Shown here: positions 34,220 through 42,492 of the stretch, one piece after another
Numbering within the stretch: position 1 is the first letter of the stretch
Layout: every line of letters begins with the position of its first letter
Source: Flavobacterium sp. UMI-01
Lineage (GTDB): Bacteria > Bacteroidota > Bacteroidia > Flavobacteriales > Flavobacteriaceae
DNA length: 45,273 nt
Direction: 5' to 3'
NCBI RefSeq assembly: GCF_019656315.1
Contig: NZ_BPLU01000067.1
Span: 1 to 45,273, forward strand
Translations under genes and position numbers: made by a program
Notes under the pieces: model-generated
Told to the model about the DNA's origin: nothing
Seen by the model: the letters and a program-made list of their open reading frames with translations, nothing else
Database searches by the model: none

Positions 34220-35230
34220 TTAGGCTGCCTTGCCTGAAATAATCGCGGCAGACCCCTCAATACCGTAGGCAACGATAATGTGGTATAATCTAAACCCGAT
34301 TGTGTTTTCTCTGTTCTCTGGGTCAAGTTCTGCAGGTCTTGCGAAACGCTCTACAGTTCCTACTGCTTTGGCAGTAGTTCCCTTGTGGAATACTACAGAC
34401 GATTTACGTCCAACAGTTACAGACTCAAAAGGAAGCTTTTCTAATGTAGTGTCGTTGTATTCAGGTGTAGTGGAGTCCTCATAAACTTTGAAGCCGTAGT
34501 ATTTACTAGAGATTACTCCCTCAGCCTGATTATGGTATTGAGTAAAGAATTTTTTATCCTCGTCCAATAAGTCAGAAACGTGATCGTCTGACAAAATCAG
34601 GATTCTACCGTTTTTATCAATACCCGCCTTATTCATTGTAGCCTGTAAGCTTCTAAGGTCTTTTGTAGTTAATCTCAAACGCCCCGTTCCGTCGTCCTCT
34701 CCGGTAGTTTCTAATACGAACAAGTTATTAGCTGCGTCGTGAGCTTGTGGAGCTAATCCCCATAAACCATATTCAAGAGTACTATCCTCCAAGGTTTCGC
34801 GGTGTTGTTCCTGTACATCAGATACTTTTTCGTATGGTAAAGCGTATAACTCGTCTTTTGTTACTACTGTGTTTTCAGTATCAAATTTGTGTAAGGCTAC
34901 AATTACGTGGCTATCATCACGCTCATTTTTAACGATTGGGTAGTTCGTGTTGTCAATCAACACCTTTGGGGCTTGCCCACGTTTAGGAATTTTAATCGTA
35001 TCCTGGTTTACCCAATTTTGCTTTGACTTGATTTCAGAAACCCACGTATGCTCGTGGCGTAACTGTTTGATCATTTCTTTTTCGGCAGTTGTATTTTTTA
35101 ACTGCAAAGGGCTTAAGGTTAAGGTCGCCATTGCTACCCCCTCAGGTGCGCCCATATTAGTAGCGTGAGCCACAACGGTTGCCACAATCATAAGTAATGA
35201 CAACATCAATAGTTTAAAATAGTTTTTCAT
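34220..35230 (-). CDS. Probable major capsid protein
   Basis: 336 residues. Assigned from its location directly after the ClpP-like protease/scaffold gene and before the lysis and tail genes, and from its size. RLTTKDLRSLQATMNKAGID, RILILSDDHVSDLLDEDKKF and SSKYYGFKVYEDSTTPEYND look like HK97-type A-domain and P-domain segments. The first 23 residues (MKNYFKLLMLSLLMIVATVV, AHA) look like a signal peptide, which is odd for a capsid; they may be a processed N-terminal segment or the start may be downstream (for example MATLTLSPLQ at residue 34-35). A terminator-like hairpin lies between it and the protease gene. Confidence 0.65.
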   Translation of the reverse strand: MKNYFKLLMLSLLMIVATVVAHATNMGAPEGVAMATLTLSPLQLKNTTAEKEMIKQLRHEHTWVSEIKSKQNWVNQDTIKIPKRGQAPKVLIDNTNYPIVKNERDDSHVIVALHKFDTENTVVTKDELYALPYEKVSDVQEQHRETLEDSTLEYGLWGLAPQAHDAANNLFVLETTGEDDGTGRLRLTTKDLRSLQATMNKAGIDKNGRILILSDDHVSDLLDEDKKFFTQYHNQAEGVISSKYYGFKVYEDSTTPEYNDTTLEKLPFESVTVGRKSSVVFHKGTTAKAVGTVERFARPAELDPENRENTIGFRLYHIIVAYGIEGSAAIISGKAA

Positions 35231-35254
35231 TTTCTTTAAAGTGTATTTAATTGC

Positions 35255-35293
35255 TTTTTAAAAAAAGAGCCTTAGCCATTGTCAAGGCTCTTT
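35255..35293 (-). terminator. Terminator-like hairpin between protease/scaffold and capsid genes
   Basis: AAAGAGCCTT (35264-35273) pairs with AAGGCTCTTT (35284-35293); on the minus strand it is followed by a T-run. It ends only about 25 bp before the capsid ATG. Confidence 0.7.
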
Positions 35294-35315
35294 GATACGT
35301 TTGTTTTTCAGATTG

Positions 35316-36473
35316 CTATTTTGCGAAATAAGCGTCCTCTAATTTTTTGAAGGCCTCAGGGTCTTTCACCATCATTTCCTCAAGCGCTTTTGGGTCTTGA
35401 GTCTGGTAATCTTCTAAAGTCCATTTTTCTCTACCGGTTGCCGCGGGGTCACCGCTTGGAAGTTGTGCAGACGGTTTAGTGATGCTTGGCATTGCTTTTA
35501 AAATAGCAGTTGTCCCTTCTAAATCATTCGTGGCCGCTTTAACCCATTGGTCTCTAACATCTGCCGTGATTTTCTTTTCGGCAGTAATGGCGTTGTCAAC
35601 TAATGTCTCGGCTTGCTTTTTCAAAAATTCAGCTTGAGACTGTTGAAGCACATCTACCTGACCCGCCTTTTCGGTCACCTTGCTAACTGCTTCAAGGATT
35701 TGCTCATCCGTTGCATCAGCCGCTAATTTCAGCTTTGCGATAAGCTCGTTTCTGTTTTTCATATTGTTTTCAGGTTTTAAAATTTTTACTTCAGGAATCT
35801 TTGGGGCACCACAGGCCACAAAAAGCGCCTTTTGGTCTTCCGTAATTTTTTCTTTTTTAGTGGATACATCCGTAATAAAGCCTTGTTCCATTGCTTCTTT
35901 AGCAGACAGCCAAACGTCGCCTTTTGACCACTTCGCTTCAATCTCGTCCTCAGACATTCCCGTTTTTTCAGCGTAGGCGGTGCGGTATTGGTTCGTAAGG
36001 TTTTCAAGTAGTTTTAAGTCGGCTTTAACTTTGTCCTCATTACCGGAAATCATTCCCATAGGTTTATGATACATGTATTGTCCATTTTCGGCCATTTCAA
36101 AAGTGTCACATATTAGAGCTAGGTAAGAACCCGCCGAGGCTACTAACGCGCCACCAAAGCCAGAAACCGTACCCGTAAAGCGTTTTATCTCGTTGGCTAT
36201 TTCGTTAGCCTCAAAAACAGAACCGCCGGGCGTATTGATATAAAGTCTAACATTAGTAACACCTTTAGCCAGTAAGCCGTCAATTTGTAGTTTAAATTCC
36301 TGAGCCGAGTTTTGCCATTGGTGGATTACGCCACTTATTCGTATTTCGGCAGTATCATCTTTTGCCACTGCCGAAATACTAAGCGGATACTTTTGAGACA
36401 TCGCCACTATATCAAAGCCACTAAAGGCAATCATTAAAGAAGCGGTTACAATAGGTATTAGTCTGTTTTTCAT
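35316..36473 (-). CDS. ClpP-like prohead protease with C-terminal scaffold
   Basis: 385 residues. Protease domain: INTPGGSVFEANEIANEIKR, the nucleophile region GGALVASAGSYLAL (Ser113) and YMYHKPMGM (His136). Residues about 235-385 are helical and charged, like a scaffold. An internal ATG at 35762 (MKNRNELIAKLKLAADATDE) could start a separate scaffold protein nested in frame, as in lambda C/Nu3. The N-terminus (MKNRLIPIVTASLMIAFSGF) is hydrophobic and signal-like, unusual for a head protease. It is the first gene of the leftward late operon. Confidence 0.8.
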   Translation of the reverse strand: MKNRLIPIVTASLMIAFSGFDIVAMSQKYPLSISAVAKDDTAEIRISGVIHQWQNSAQEFKLQIDGLLAKGVTNVRLYINTPGGSVFEANEIANEIKRFTGTVSGFGGALVASAGSYLALICDTFEMAENGQYMYHKPMGMISGNEDKVKADLKLLENLTNQYRTAYAEKTGMSEDEIEAKWSKGDVWLSAKEAMEQGFITDVSTKKEKITEDQKALFVACGAPKIPEVKILKPENNMKNRNELIAKLKLAADATDEQILEAVSKVTEKAGQVDVLQQSQAEFLKKQAETLVDNAITAEKKITADVRDQWVKAATNDLEGTTAILKAMPSITKPSAQLPSGDPAATGREKWTLEDYQTQDPKALEEMMVKDPEAFKKLEDAYFAK

Positions 36474-36640
36474 CTAAAAAAGTTGTTTTTCCTGCATTTT
36501 GAGATTACAAAGATTTAGCGAAAAAAGGGGGTAAAAAAATTAGCTTACCGACTTAGTAACTATTTGATACTAAAATAATAACAATTAAAAATCGAGTTAG
36601 AATAGTAGTTTTTTTTTGCCTTAATAAGTAGGCAATTTTG

Positions 36641-36667
36641 TACCAACGATAGGCTAATAAATTGGTA
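36641..36667. promoter_or_regulatory. Inverted repeat TACCAA/TTGGTA in the divergent late promoter region
   Basis: TACCAA (36641-36646) and TTGGTA (36662-36667) are exact reverse complements, centred 21 bp apart, directly before the small terminase ATG. Could be an activator or repressor site. The 198-bp region must hold both late promoters, but no exact TAnnTTTG box was found. Confidence 0.35.
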
Positions 36668-36671
36668 TTAA

Positions 36672-37169
36672 ATGGCAAAAAAGAAAGAACAGGAAGTCGC
36701 TAAAAAGCTATACGTCGAACTCTATAAAACGCAAAAGGAAATTGCGGAGGATTTGGGCGTAACTGAAAAAACGGTTGGCGATTGGGTTAAAAAATTCAAC
36801 TGGAAGCAGGAACGCGACGCACGTCTTAATAACTCGACTAACAGAGCCGAAAACATAAAGAAAGTAATTGCGGAGCTTACGGATTCTACTTTAGATGTAT
36901 TAGAGCAAATTAAAGTCGCCGAGTTCAACGGGGATAAGCCCCTTGCTTTGGCGCTCAAAAAAGAAACTACACGCATCGCGCAGGAAGTGGGTATGTATCA
37001 AAAGGCTTTGGAGAAAATGGAGAAAAACTTCAAAATATCACTTTCAACCTATTTGGAAGTAATGGAGGATATTTTTCAGGCGCTTCAAAACTTTGATAAA
37101 AAAGCCTATTTAGAAACCCTTGACTTTCAAAAAGCCCATTTACAAAGTATTGCTCAAAAACTAGGATAA
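36672..37169 (+). CDS. Terminase small subunit (HTH protein)
   Basis: 165 residues. The N-terminal helix-turn-helix is LYKTQKEIAEDLGVTEKTVG, DWVKKFNW (about 15-40), used by small terminases to bind pac DNA. A helical oligomerisation region follows (ALALKKETTRIAQEVGMYQK). It is the first gene of the rightward packaging operon and lies just upstream of the large subunit. Confidence 0.7.
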   Translation: MAKKKEQEVAKKLYVELYKTQKEIAEDLGVTEKTVGDWVKKFNWKQERDARLNNSTNRAENIKKVIAELTDSTLDVLEQIKVAEFNGDKPLALALKKETTRIAQEVGMYQKALEKMEKNFKISLSTYLEVMEDIFQALQNFDKKAYLETLDFQKAHLQSIAQKLG

Positions 37170-37172
37170 ACT

Positions 37173-37412
37173 ATGTCATTATTTAAAAAAATCTTAAGCC
37201 TTATGGTAAATAAGGCTTCTAAAAAACAGTACTATTTAGAAATAGGCTCACACTTTTTGAAAAAAGGGTGTAACGTCCAAGTTGGGCAAATTGTCGACTC
37301 CAAAAGAATTGATCACGAGCGCAGACGCGTAAAAGTGGTAACCGGTATTTTCTACGATTTCGGGGAAAACAAAATCAATCACACTATTGATAAAAGGATA
37401 ATCAAAAAGTAA
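37173..37412 (+). CDS. Small phage protein between terminase subunits, unknown
   Basis: 79 residues, very basic: MSLFKKILSLMVNKASKKQY, YLEIGSHFLKKGCNVQVGQI, ending HTIDKRIIKK. No family recognised. It is 3 bp after the small terminase gene and overlaps the large-subunit start (TAATG), so it is part of the packaging operon; basic charge suggests nucleic-acid contact. Confidence 0.55.
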   Translation: MSLFKKILSLMVNKASKKQYYLEIGSHFLKKGCNVQVGQIVDSKRIDHERRRVKVVTGIFYDFGENKINHTIDKRIIKK

Positions 37413-38932
37413 TGAAAAGGAACGACAAAGAAAGTGTTCAGAGGTATTTAAAGCAGTTGGAGCTTATAGGCTCTTCAAGTGCTATAAATCCGTATGAGAC
37501 ACCCTTAGAACGCAAAGCCGCCATAGATAAAGCAAAAAAAAGCTTTAAAGCTTGTGTTGAGCGTTATTTTCCGCACTATGCAACGGCGGAGGTTCCAGAC
37601 TTTCATATTGATTTTTCCAGTAAAGCCAAAAAAAACAAAGCTATAAAGGCTTTCTTAGAATGGGGACGCGCTCAGGCAAAGTCAGTTTTTGCAGACGTTT
37701 TACTTCCTTTTTGGTTATGGATTAACGACGAGCCAGTTTATTTGGTTTTAGTGGGTAATAATGCGGACAGGGGCAAGCAATTACTAGAAGACATTAGAGC
37801 CGAATTTGAGGCAAACCCGCAAATTATAAATGATTACGGCGTACAATATAATCCAGGTAACTGGGAAGACGGTTTTTTCATTACTAAAGGTGGCTTTATC
37901 GGGCAGGCTTTAGGTATGGGGCAATCTGTTAGGGGATTGCGTGTAAAAAACAAACGTCCTACAATTATAGTAATGGACGACTGCGAAACGAAGGACTTAG
38001 TTCAAAACCCGTCTAGACAGGAGAAAATGGCTAATTGGGTGGAAAGGGATTTAATTCCAACTATGGACGGCGAGTACAGGAGGTTCATACAGGCAAACAA
38101 CCGTTTTGCCGCTAGAATGATACAAACCATTTTGCAAGAACGTCACCCCGATTGGGTAGTGCACAGGGTTAATGCCTACGATCCGGTTACTTATGAGCCG
38201 ACTTGGAAAAGTAAATACACGGCGGATTATTTTAGGTCTATTGAGCAAGAAATTGGGGCTTTGGCCGCTCGTTCGGAGTACAACAACTCGCCACATATTG
38301 AAGGTACTATTTTTATACAAAAAGACATTCAATACGCACCTTTGCCAAAGCTTAACACTTTCAAAATCATTTTTGGTTATTGGGACGTCGCTTACGCGGG
38401 TTCTGCCACTTCTGACTACAACGCCATTGCCATACAAGGGCTAAAGGATAAGGATTTTTGGGTAATTGACGGATTTATCAAACAATGCAAAATGAGAGAG
38501 GCGGTTTCTTATATGTGTATGTATCAAAAAGCGCTACCCGAAACTGTGGTCATACATTGGGTTTTTGAGTCGCAATTTTGGAACGATGCCGTACAAAGCG
38601 CTATTGACGAGGGGCAAAAGCAACATAATTGCCGTTTAAACATCATTAAAAGAGACCGACCGAAAACGGGTAAATACGATCGCATTTCACAGCTACAACC
38701 TTATTATCAAAACGGGCGCATTTATTACAATGAAAAGCTAAAGCACTCCAACGATATGCAGGTAGGTTTAGCCCAATTATTTGGGATTGAGCCGGGTTAT
38801 AAATCGCATGACGATTACCCCGACGCACACCAAGGCGGTATTGCCGAACTTGAAAAATATGTAGTGTATGGCTCGGGCAATGGATCAGGTGGTTATACAA
38901 GCGGGAAGTATAAACAAAAAAATTGTTGGTAA
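37412..38932 (+). CDS. Terminase large subunit
   Basis: 506 residues. ATPase half: YLVLVGNNADRGKQLLEDIR (atypical Walker A region) and RPTIIVMDDCETKDLVQNPS (Walker B DD). RNase-H-like nuclease half: IIFGYWDVAYAGSATSDYNA (first catalytic Asp) and KSHDDYPDAHQGGIAELEK (last acidic residues). It packages DNA into proheads and in Mu-like phages cuts host flank DNA. The stop overlaps the next start (TAATG). Confidence 0.85.
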   Translation: MKRNDKESVQRYLKQLELIGSSSAINPYETPLERKAAIDKAKKSFKACVERYFPHYATAEVPDFHIDFSSKAKKNKAIKAFLEWGRAQAKSVFADVLLPFWLWINDEPVYLVLVGNNADRGKQLLEDIRAEFEANPQIINDYGVQYNPGNWEDGFFITKGGFIGQALGMGQSVRGLRVKNKRPTIIVMDDCETKDLVQNPSRQEKMANWVERDLIPTMDGEYRRFIQANNRFAARMIQTILQERHPDWVVHRVNAYDPVTYEPTWKSKYTADYFRSIEQEIGALAARSEYNNSPHIEGTIFIQKDIQYAPLPKLNTFKIIFGYWDVAYAGSATSDYNAIAIQGLKDKDFWVIDGFIKQCKMREAVSYMCMYQKALPETVVIHWVFESQFWNDAVQSAIDEGQKQHNCRLNIIKRDRPKTGKYDRISQLQPYYQNGRIYYNEKLKHSNDMQVGLAQLFGIEPGYKSHDDYPDAHQGGIAELEKYVVYGSGNGSGGYTSGKYKQKNCW

Positions 38933-39357
38933 TGATTTATTTAGAAAAGGAAGACCTTATAACCGACGCCTTCGAGCGCTTTATTGACGAAAGTACAAAA
39001 GACGACGAAACGGTTTTAGACAATGCCGAGAAACGCGCTATTGACTTTGTAAAAACAATGATTGGAAGCCGCTATAATGTTAATTTAATTTTTACAGAGG
39101 GCGCTCCAATAATCAACGAAATGTTAGTACAAATTATTTCCCGAATTGTGCTTTATAGAGTGATTAAAAGAAATGCCGCGCGTAAAGTACCAACTGAGTA
39201 CAAAGAAGACTATGACGAGGCTATCAAATGGCTTAACGACATATCAACTGGAAAAATACCGCTCGACGGTTTGCCTACTCCTGTAGATGACAACGGCGAC
39301 CCTATTAAAAGTAATACCCTCTGGGGGAACAATTCAAACTCGAATTTTTATATATGA
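38932..39357 (+). CDS. Phage gp36-like protein (DUF1320 type), head-tail connection
   Basis: About 141 residues from ATG 38932 (TTG at 38923 is less likely because the ATG overlaps the terminase stop). MIYLEKEDLITDAFERFIDE start, then helices ending DNAEKRAIDFVKTMIGSRYN and IISRIVLYRVIKRN. Mu-like gp36 proteins have this helical start. The gene ends in ATGA overlap with the portal gene. Confidence 0.65.
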   Translation: MIYLEKEDLITDAFERFIDESTKDDETVLDNAEKRAIDFVKTMIGSRYNVNLIFTEGAPIINEMLVQIISRIVLYRVIKRNAARKVPTEYKEDYDEAIKWLNDISTGKIPLDGLPTPVDDNGDPIKSNTLWGNNSNSNFYI

Positions 39358-40628
39358 AAAATCCATTTTTACCCCTATATCGCGCTATTGAAAAGAAAAT
39401 CATTCTAAGAGCCGACCCGCGTTTATTAAATGCGGTTGCGGTGGCTAAAAATGGAAATGCGCCATCAAGCCAGTTGAATTATGAGGCCGAGACCATGCAA
39501 AGGCAAACCTTAAAAGAATGGACTCAGGCTATCATGTTAGCAACTGACCCAGAGAACCCGGATAAAACGGCATTGCATGCATTGTATAAAAATTTGATGC
39601 TAGACAATCATTTAGCATCAATTATTGACAGCCGTATCTTATTTTGTCAACGTTCCCCCTTTAAAATCGTAAATGAAAACGGCGACGAAAACGAGGACTT
39701 ATCATGGCTTTTTGAGCGCACTTGGTTTGAAGAGTTCGTAAGACTGGTTTTAATGAAACGCTTTGAGGGGGCTAAGCTTATTGAGCTGTTTGATATCAAC
39801 CCAGAAACGCAGGAACTTGCCGAGGTGGACGAAATTCCAATGCCATTTTTTAATGCCTCAAAAGGGTTGATTACAAAAACGCCTGGTGATAACAAAGGTT
39901 GGCCATATAAAGAGGGGGCGTTAAAGCAGTTTTATATTCAAGTGGGTAAGGACAACGAATTAGGTATGCTCGCGCAAATGGCTCCTATTATTTTGGCTAA
40001 AAAATTAGGCTTTGGCTCATGGTTGGACTATGTGGAGAAATATGGCGTACCCGCTTTATTCATTACTACAGACCGCGAAGACGACACCCGTTTAAAAGAA
40101 TTATTCGAAGCCGCCAGTAATTTTAAAGGTAACGGTTTTATGGTGGGACGCGGTCAGGAAAAATTTGAGATTGGAAAAGCCGACGGGGGAAACCCGGACA
40201 ATTTTGACAAACTCATTGAACGCGCCAACGGCGAAATGGCAAAACGTATTTTAGGGGGTGCAGGCTTAACAGATGAAAAAGCCTTTGTAGGTAGTTCCGA
40301 AATTCAATTTCGTTTGGCAAAAGACCGTTTTGAAAGTGATAAGCTTTTAGTAAAAAACATTATTAACGAGCAGCTATTCCCAAGACTTATAAAAATTAGT
40401 CCCGCTTATGGTGTCCTGCAAGGTCATTATTTTGACTGGGATAATACCGAATCGCAAACACCTAAGGAGGTAGCCGACTTGGTTAATATTTTAGGGCAGC
40501 AATTCGAACTAGACCCCGAAGAAATAAGCCAAAAAACGGGCTTTACCATATTAGGTCAAAAAAGCGCCAGAGCCGTTCCAACAGAGCCCGCCGATGCTAT
40601 TAAAAAAAAAAGCTTGAGCGAGAAGTAG
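39354..40628 (+). CDS. Portal protein (DUF935, Mu gp29-like)
   Basis: 424 residues. RQTLKEWTQAIMLATDPENP, HLASIIDSRILFCQRSPFKI, LGFGSWLDYVEKYGVPALFI and MAKRILGGAGLTDEKAFVGS are hallmark DUF935 segments. It forms the dodecameric portal at the head vertex. Frame 0 ends ADAIKKKSLSEK at TAG 40626-40628, right after a run of ten A from which the -1 frame continues into the MuF gene. Confidence 0.85.
   Translation: MKNPFLPLYRAIEKKIILRADPRLLNAVAVAKNGNAPSSQLNYEAETMQRQTLKEWTQAIMLATDPENPDKTALHALYKNLMLDNHLASIIDSRILFCQRSPFKIVNENGDENEDLSWLFERTWFEEFVRLVLMKRFEGAKLIELFDINPETQELAEVDEIPMPFFNASKGLITKTPGDNKGWPYKEGALKQFYIQVGKDNELGMLAQMAPIILAKKLGFGSWLDYVEKYGVPALFITTDREDDTRLKELFEAASNFKGNGFMVGRGQEKFEIGKADGGNPDNFDKLIERANGEMAKRILGGAGLTDEKAFVGSSEIQFRLAKDRFESDKLLVKNIINEQLFPRLIKISPAYGVLQGHYFDWDNTESQTPKEVADLVNILGQQFELDPEEISQKTGFTILGQKSARAVPTEPADAIKKKSLSEK
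40602..40611 (+). other. A10 slippery run at the portal/MuF junction (-1)
   Basis: Portal frame reads ATT AAA AAA AAA AGC TTG AGC GAG AAG TAG. A -1 shift in the run gives AAA AAG CTT GAG CGA GAA and continues without stop into the MuF protein. The sequence TATTAAAAAAAAAA is the same as at the ATPase/GNAT junction. Confidence 0.6.
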
Positions 40629-40690
40629 CGGCCATTTATAAACAAATATTTTCCAGTTATCACGCTGAAGACTGCGGCTGTGAAACTTGT

Positions 40691-41911
40691 TTGACCGATA
40701 ACTTCAAGGCGGTTGATTTTAGTGGCTATGATGCCCTTATCGATAAACTAGCCAATGATTTACACAACGGAAAAATCAAGCCCGAAGATTTAAGCCAGGA
40801 ACTTGTATCAAAAACCTACTCCGATTTAGCAGACGGGGCAAAAAAAGGCTATGGTAAAGACTGGGTTAAATTTCCCGCAGATGGTAAAGGCTCGCTCCCA
40901 AATGAGCTAAAAAAGAACATTTATGTTTTTTCGGGGGCTAAAACTTACGCACAGCTTGAGCAGTTAAACCAGTTGCTTTATGATCAGGACGGGAAACTAA
41001 GACCTTTTAATGAATTTGCACAACTTGCCAAAAGTATTAACAGGCAGTACAACGTCAACTATTTACAGGCGGAGTACCAAACAGCAAGAACGGCGGCACA
41101 AATGGCGCAAAAATGGGAGCGCTTACAGGAAAATAAAGACTTATTCCCGAACCTTAAATACCAAAGTGTGGGAGACAGTAGAGTGCGCCCGGAACATGAA
41201 AGGCTAAACGGGATAATCAAGCCCATTGACGACGATTTTTGGGCTAAATATTACCCGCCTTTGGACTGGCGTTGTCGTTGTGATGTGGTCGCTACGGCTG
41301 AGGATATCACGGGCGACAAAGAAGAGGATTTACCGCAACCGCAATTTAAAGGCAATGTGGCCAAGGATAAAGAAATTTTTACGGCTAAAGGTTCGTTTTT
41401 TAAACTTTTAAAAACAAATGACAACGCCCTCAGAAATACGGAGCTTTCTAAACTTAACGCCCCTGTGGAGCTTGTTTATAAATCCAAAGAGGGTAAGAAA
41501 TTAGAGGGTAGCATTTTTGCCGATGAATCCGACCTAAAAGGCAATGTAAAAACGGCTATTGTGCTTGTGGATAATCTGGGCTTAAATATCCAAATACGTC
41601 CACATATAGACGGGCATATTGTTAAAGGACATAAAAATCCGGAATACTTAATTAATGGAGTTTTAGGGGAGCGAAAAGCGCCGGAATCTACCAATTATAA
41701 AAAGTCATTGAAAAAGGCCAATGACCAACAATGTGAGGTAGTTGTTTTTGACTTATCTGTGAACAAGGATAGCATTGATAACGCTTATACTAAAATTGAA
41801 AATGTATTGAAGTTAGACGGCATTCATCCGTTTATTAAAACGGTTTATATCGTGTCAAAAGACGGTAAGGAAGTAAGAGTGTATAAAAGAAAAAAGCAAC
41901 CTAAAAAATAG
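40691..41911 (+). CDS. MuF-like head morphogenesis protein with C-terminal toxin-like domain
   Basis: 406 residues if started at TTG 40691. The frame is open back to 40604, encoding a plausible continuation (KKKLEREVAAIYKQIFSSYH, AEDCGCETC), and contains no ATG until far inside. MuF core: LYDQDGKLRPFNEFAQLAKS, YNVNYLQAEYQTARTAAQMA, then YQSVGDSRVRPEHERLNGII and FWAKYYPPLDWRCRCDVVAT. The C-terminal about 170 residues (HIDGHIVKGHKNPEYLINGV, LGERK at about 316-329, then CEVVVFDLSVNKDS and FIKTVYIVSKDGKEVRVYKR) look like a PD-(D/E)xK/tRNase-type toxin domain, as in MuF-linked and CdiA-type toxins. The MuF protein is a minor head component, so the domain may be delivered with DNA. Confidence 0.75.
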   Translation: MTDNFKAVDFSGYDALIDKLANDLHNGKIKPEDLSQELVSKTYSDLADGAKKGYGKDWVKFPADGKGSLPNELKKNIYVFSGAKTYAQLEQLNQLLYDQDGKLRPFNEFAQLAKSINRQYNVNYLQAEYQTARTAAQMAQKWERLQENKDLFPNLKYQSVGDSRVRPEHERLNGIIKPIDDDFWAKYYPPLDWRCRCDVVATAEDITGDKEEDLPQPQFKGNVAKDKEIFTAKGSFFKLLKTNDNALRNTELSKLNAPVELVYKSKEGKKLEGSIFADESDLKGNVKTAIVLVDNLGLNIQIRPHIDGHIVKGHKNPEYLINGVLGERKAPESTNYKKSLKKANDQQCEVVVFDLSVNKDSIDNAYTKIENVLKLDGIHPFIKTVYIVSKDGKEVRVYKRKKQPKK

Positions 41912-41982
41912 ATTGCTTTTCTGTAGCGGACGCACTTGGAATAACCCGCGTGCTTAACTACAATGCAAATATACAAATAATT

Positions 41983-42492
41983 ATGAGTAAAATACAAACT
42001 CCTGATTTTTTAGCCATTGCGGAGGGTATTAAAGACGATGCAAGACGCTACGCAAAAGTGTTTTGTTTGCAATGGTTTGATGATAGTTTCCAAAATCAGG
42101 GCTTTACAGATGCGAGTTTTCAGGCTTGGGAAAAGCGAAAAGAACCGGACAAAAGACCGGGTGGAGCCATCTTGCAGGACACGACTTTTTTACGTAAAAG
42201 TTTGGGTGTTTTAGGGGAAAACGACACGCAAATTTCCTTTGGAACACACGTGCCTTATGCAGGCTTACACAACAACGGGGAACGTATGCGAGCGGTACAA
42301 TATGTCAGAGCGCACCACAGAACCCGAAAAGGGAAACGGGAACAAGTAAAAGCTCATAGCCGTAAAATAGACACCCGGTACCCAAAACGCCAGTTTATAG
42401 GCGAAAGTAAGCAAATGATGAGCAGTTTGGATAAATGGCTTTTAAATCAAATTTCAATACGTTTTAAACAACATAGCGATGCAAAACTTTAA
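41983..42492 (+). CDS. Virion morphogenesis protein (Mu gpG-like, tail completion)
   Basis: 169 residues from ATG 41983; a GTG at 41950 would add an unlikely eleven residues. FQAWEKRKEPDKRPGGAILQ, TTFLRKSLGVLG, VPYAGLHNNGERM and PKRQFIGESKQMMSSLD are the conserved segments of the phage virion morphogenesis family (PF05069). It joins head and tail. Overlaps the next gene by 14 bp. Confidence 0.8.
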   Translation: MSKIQTPDFLAIAEGIKDDARRYAKVFCLQWFDDSFQNQGFTDASFQAWEKRKEPDKRPGGAILQDTTFLRKSLGVLGENDTQISFGTHVPYAGLHNNGERMRAVQYVRAHHRTRKGKREQVKAHSRKIDTRYPKRQFIGESKQMMSSLDKWLLNQISIRFKQHSDAKL

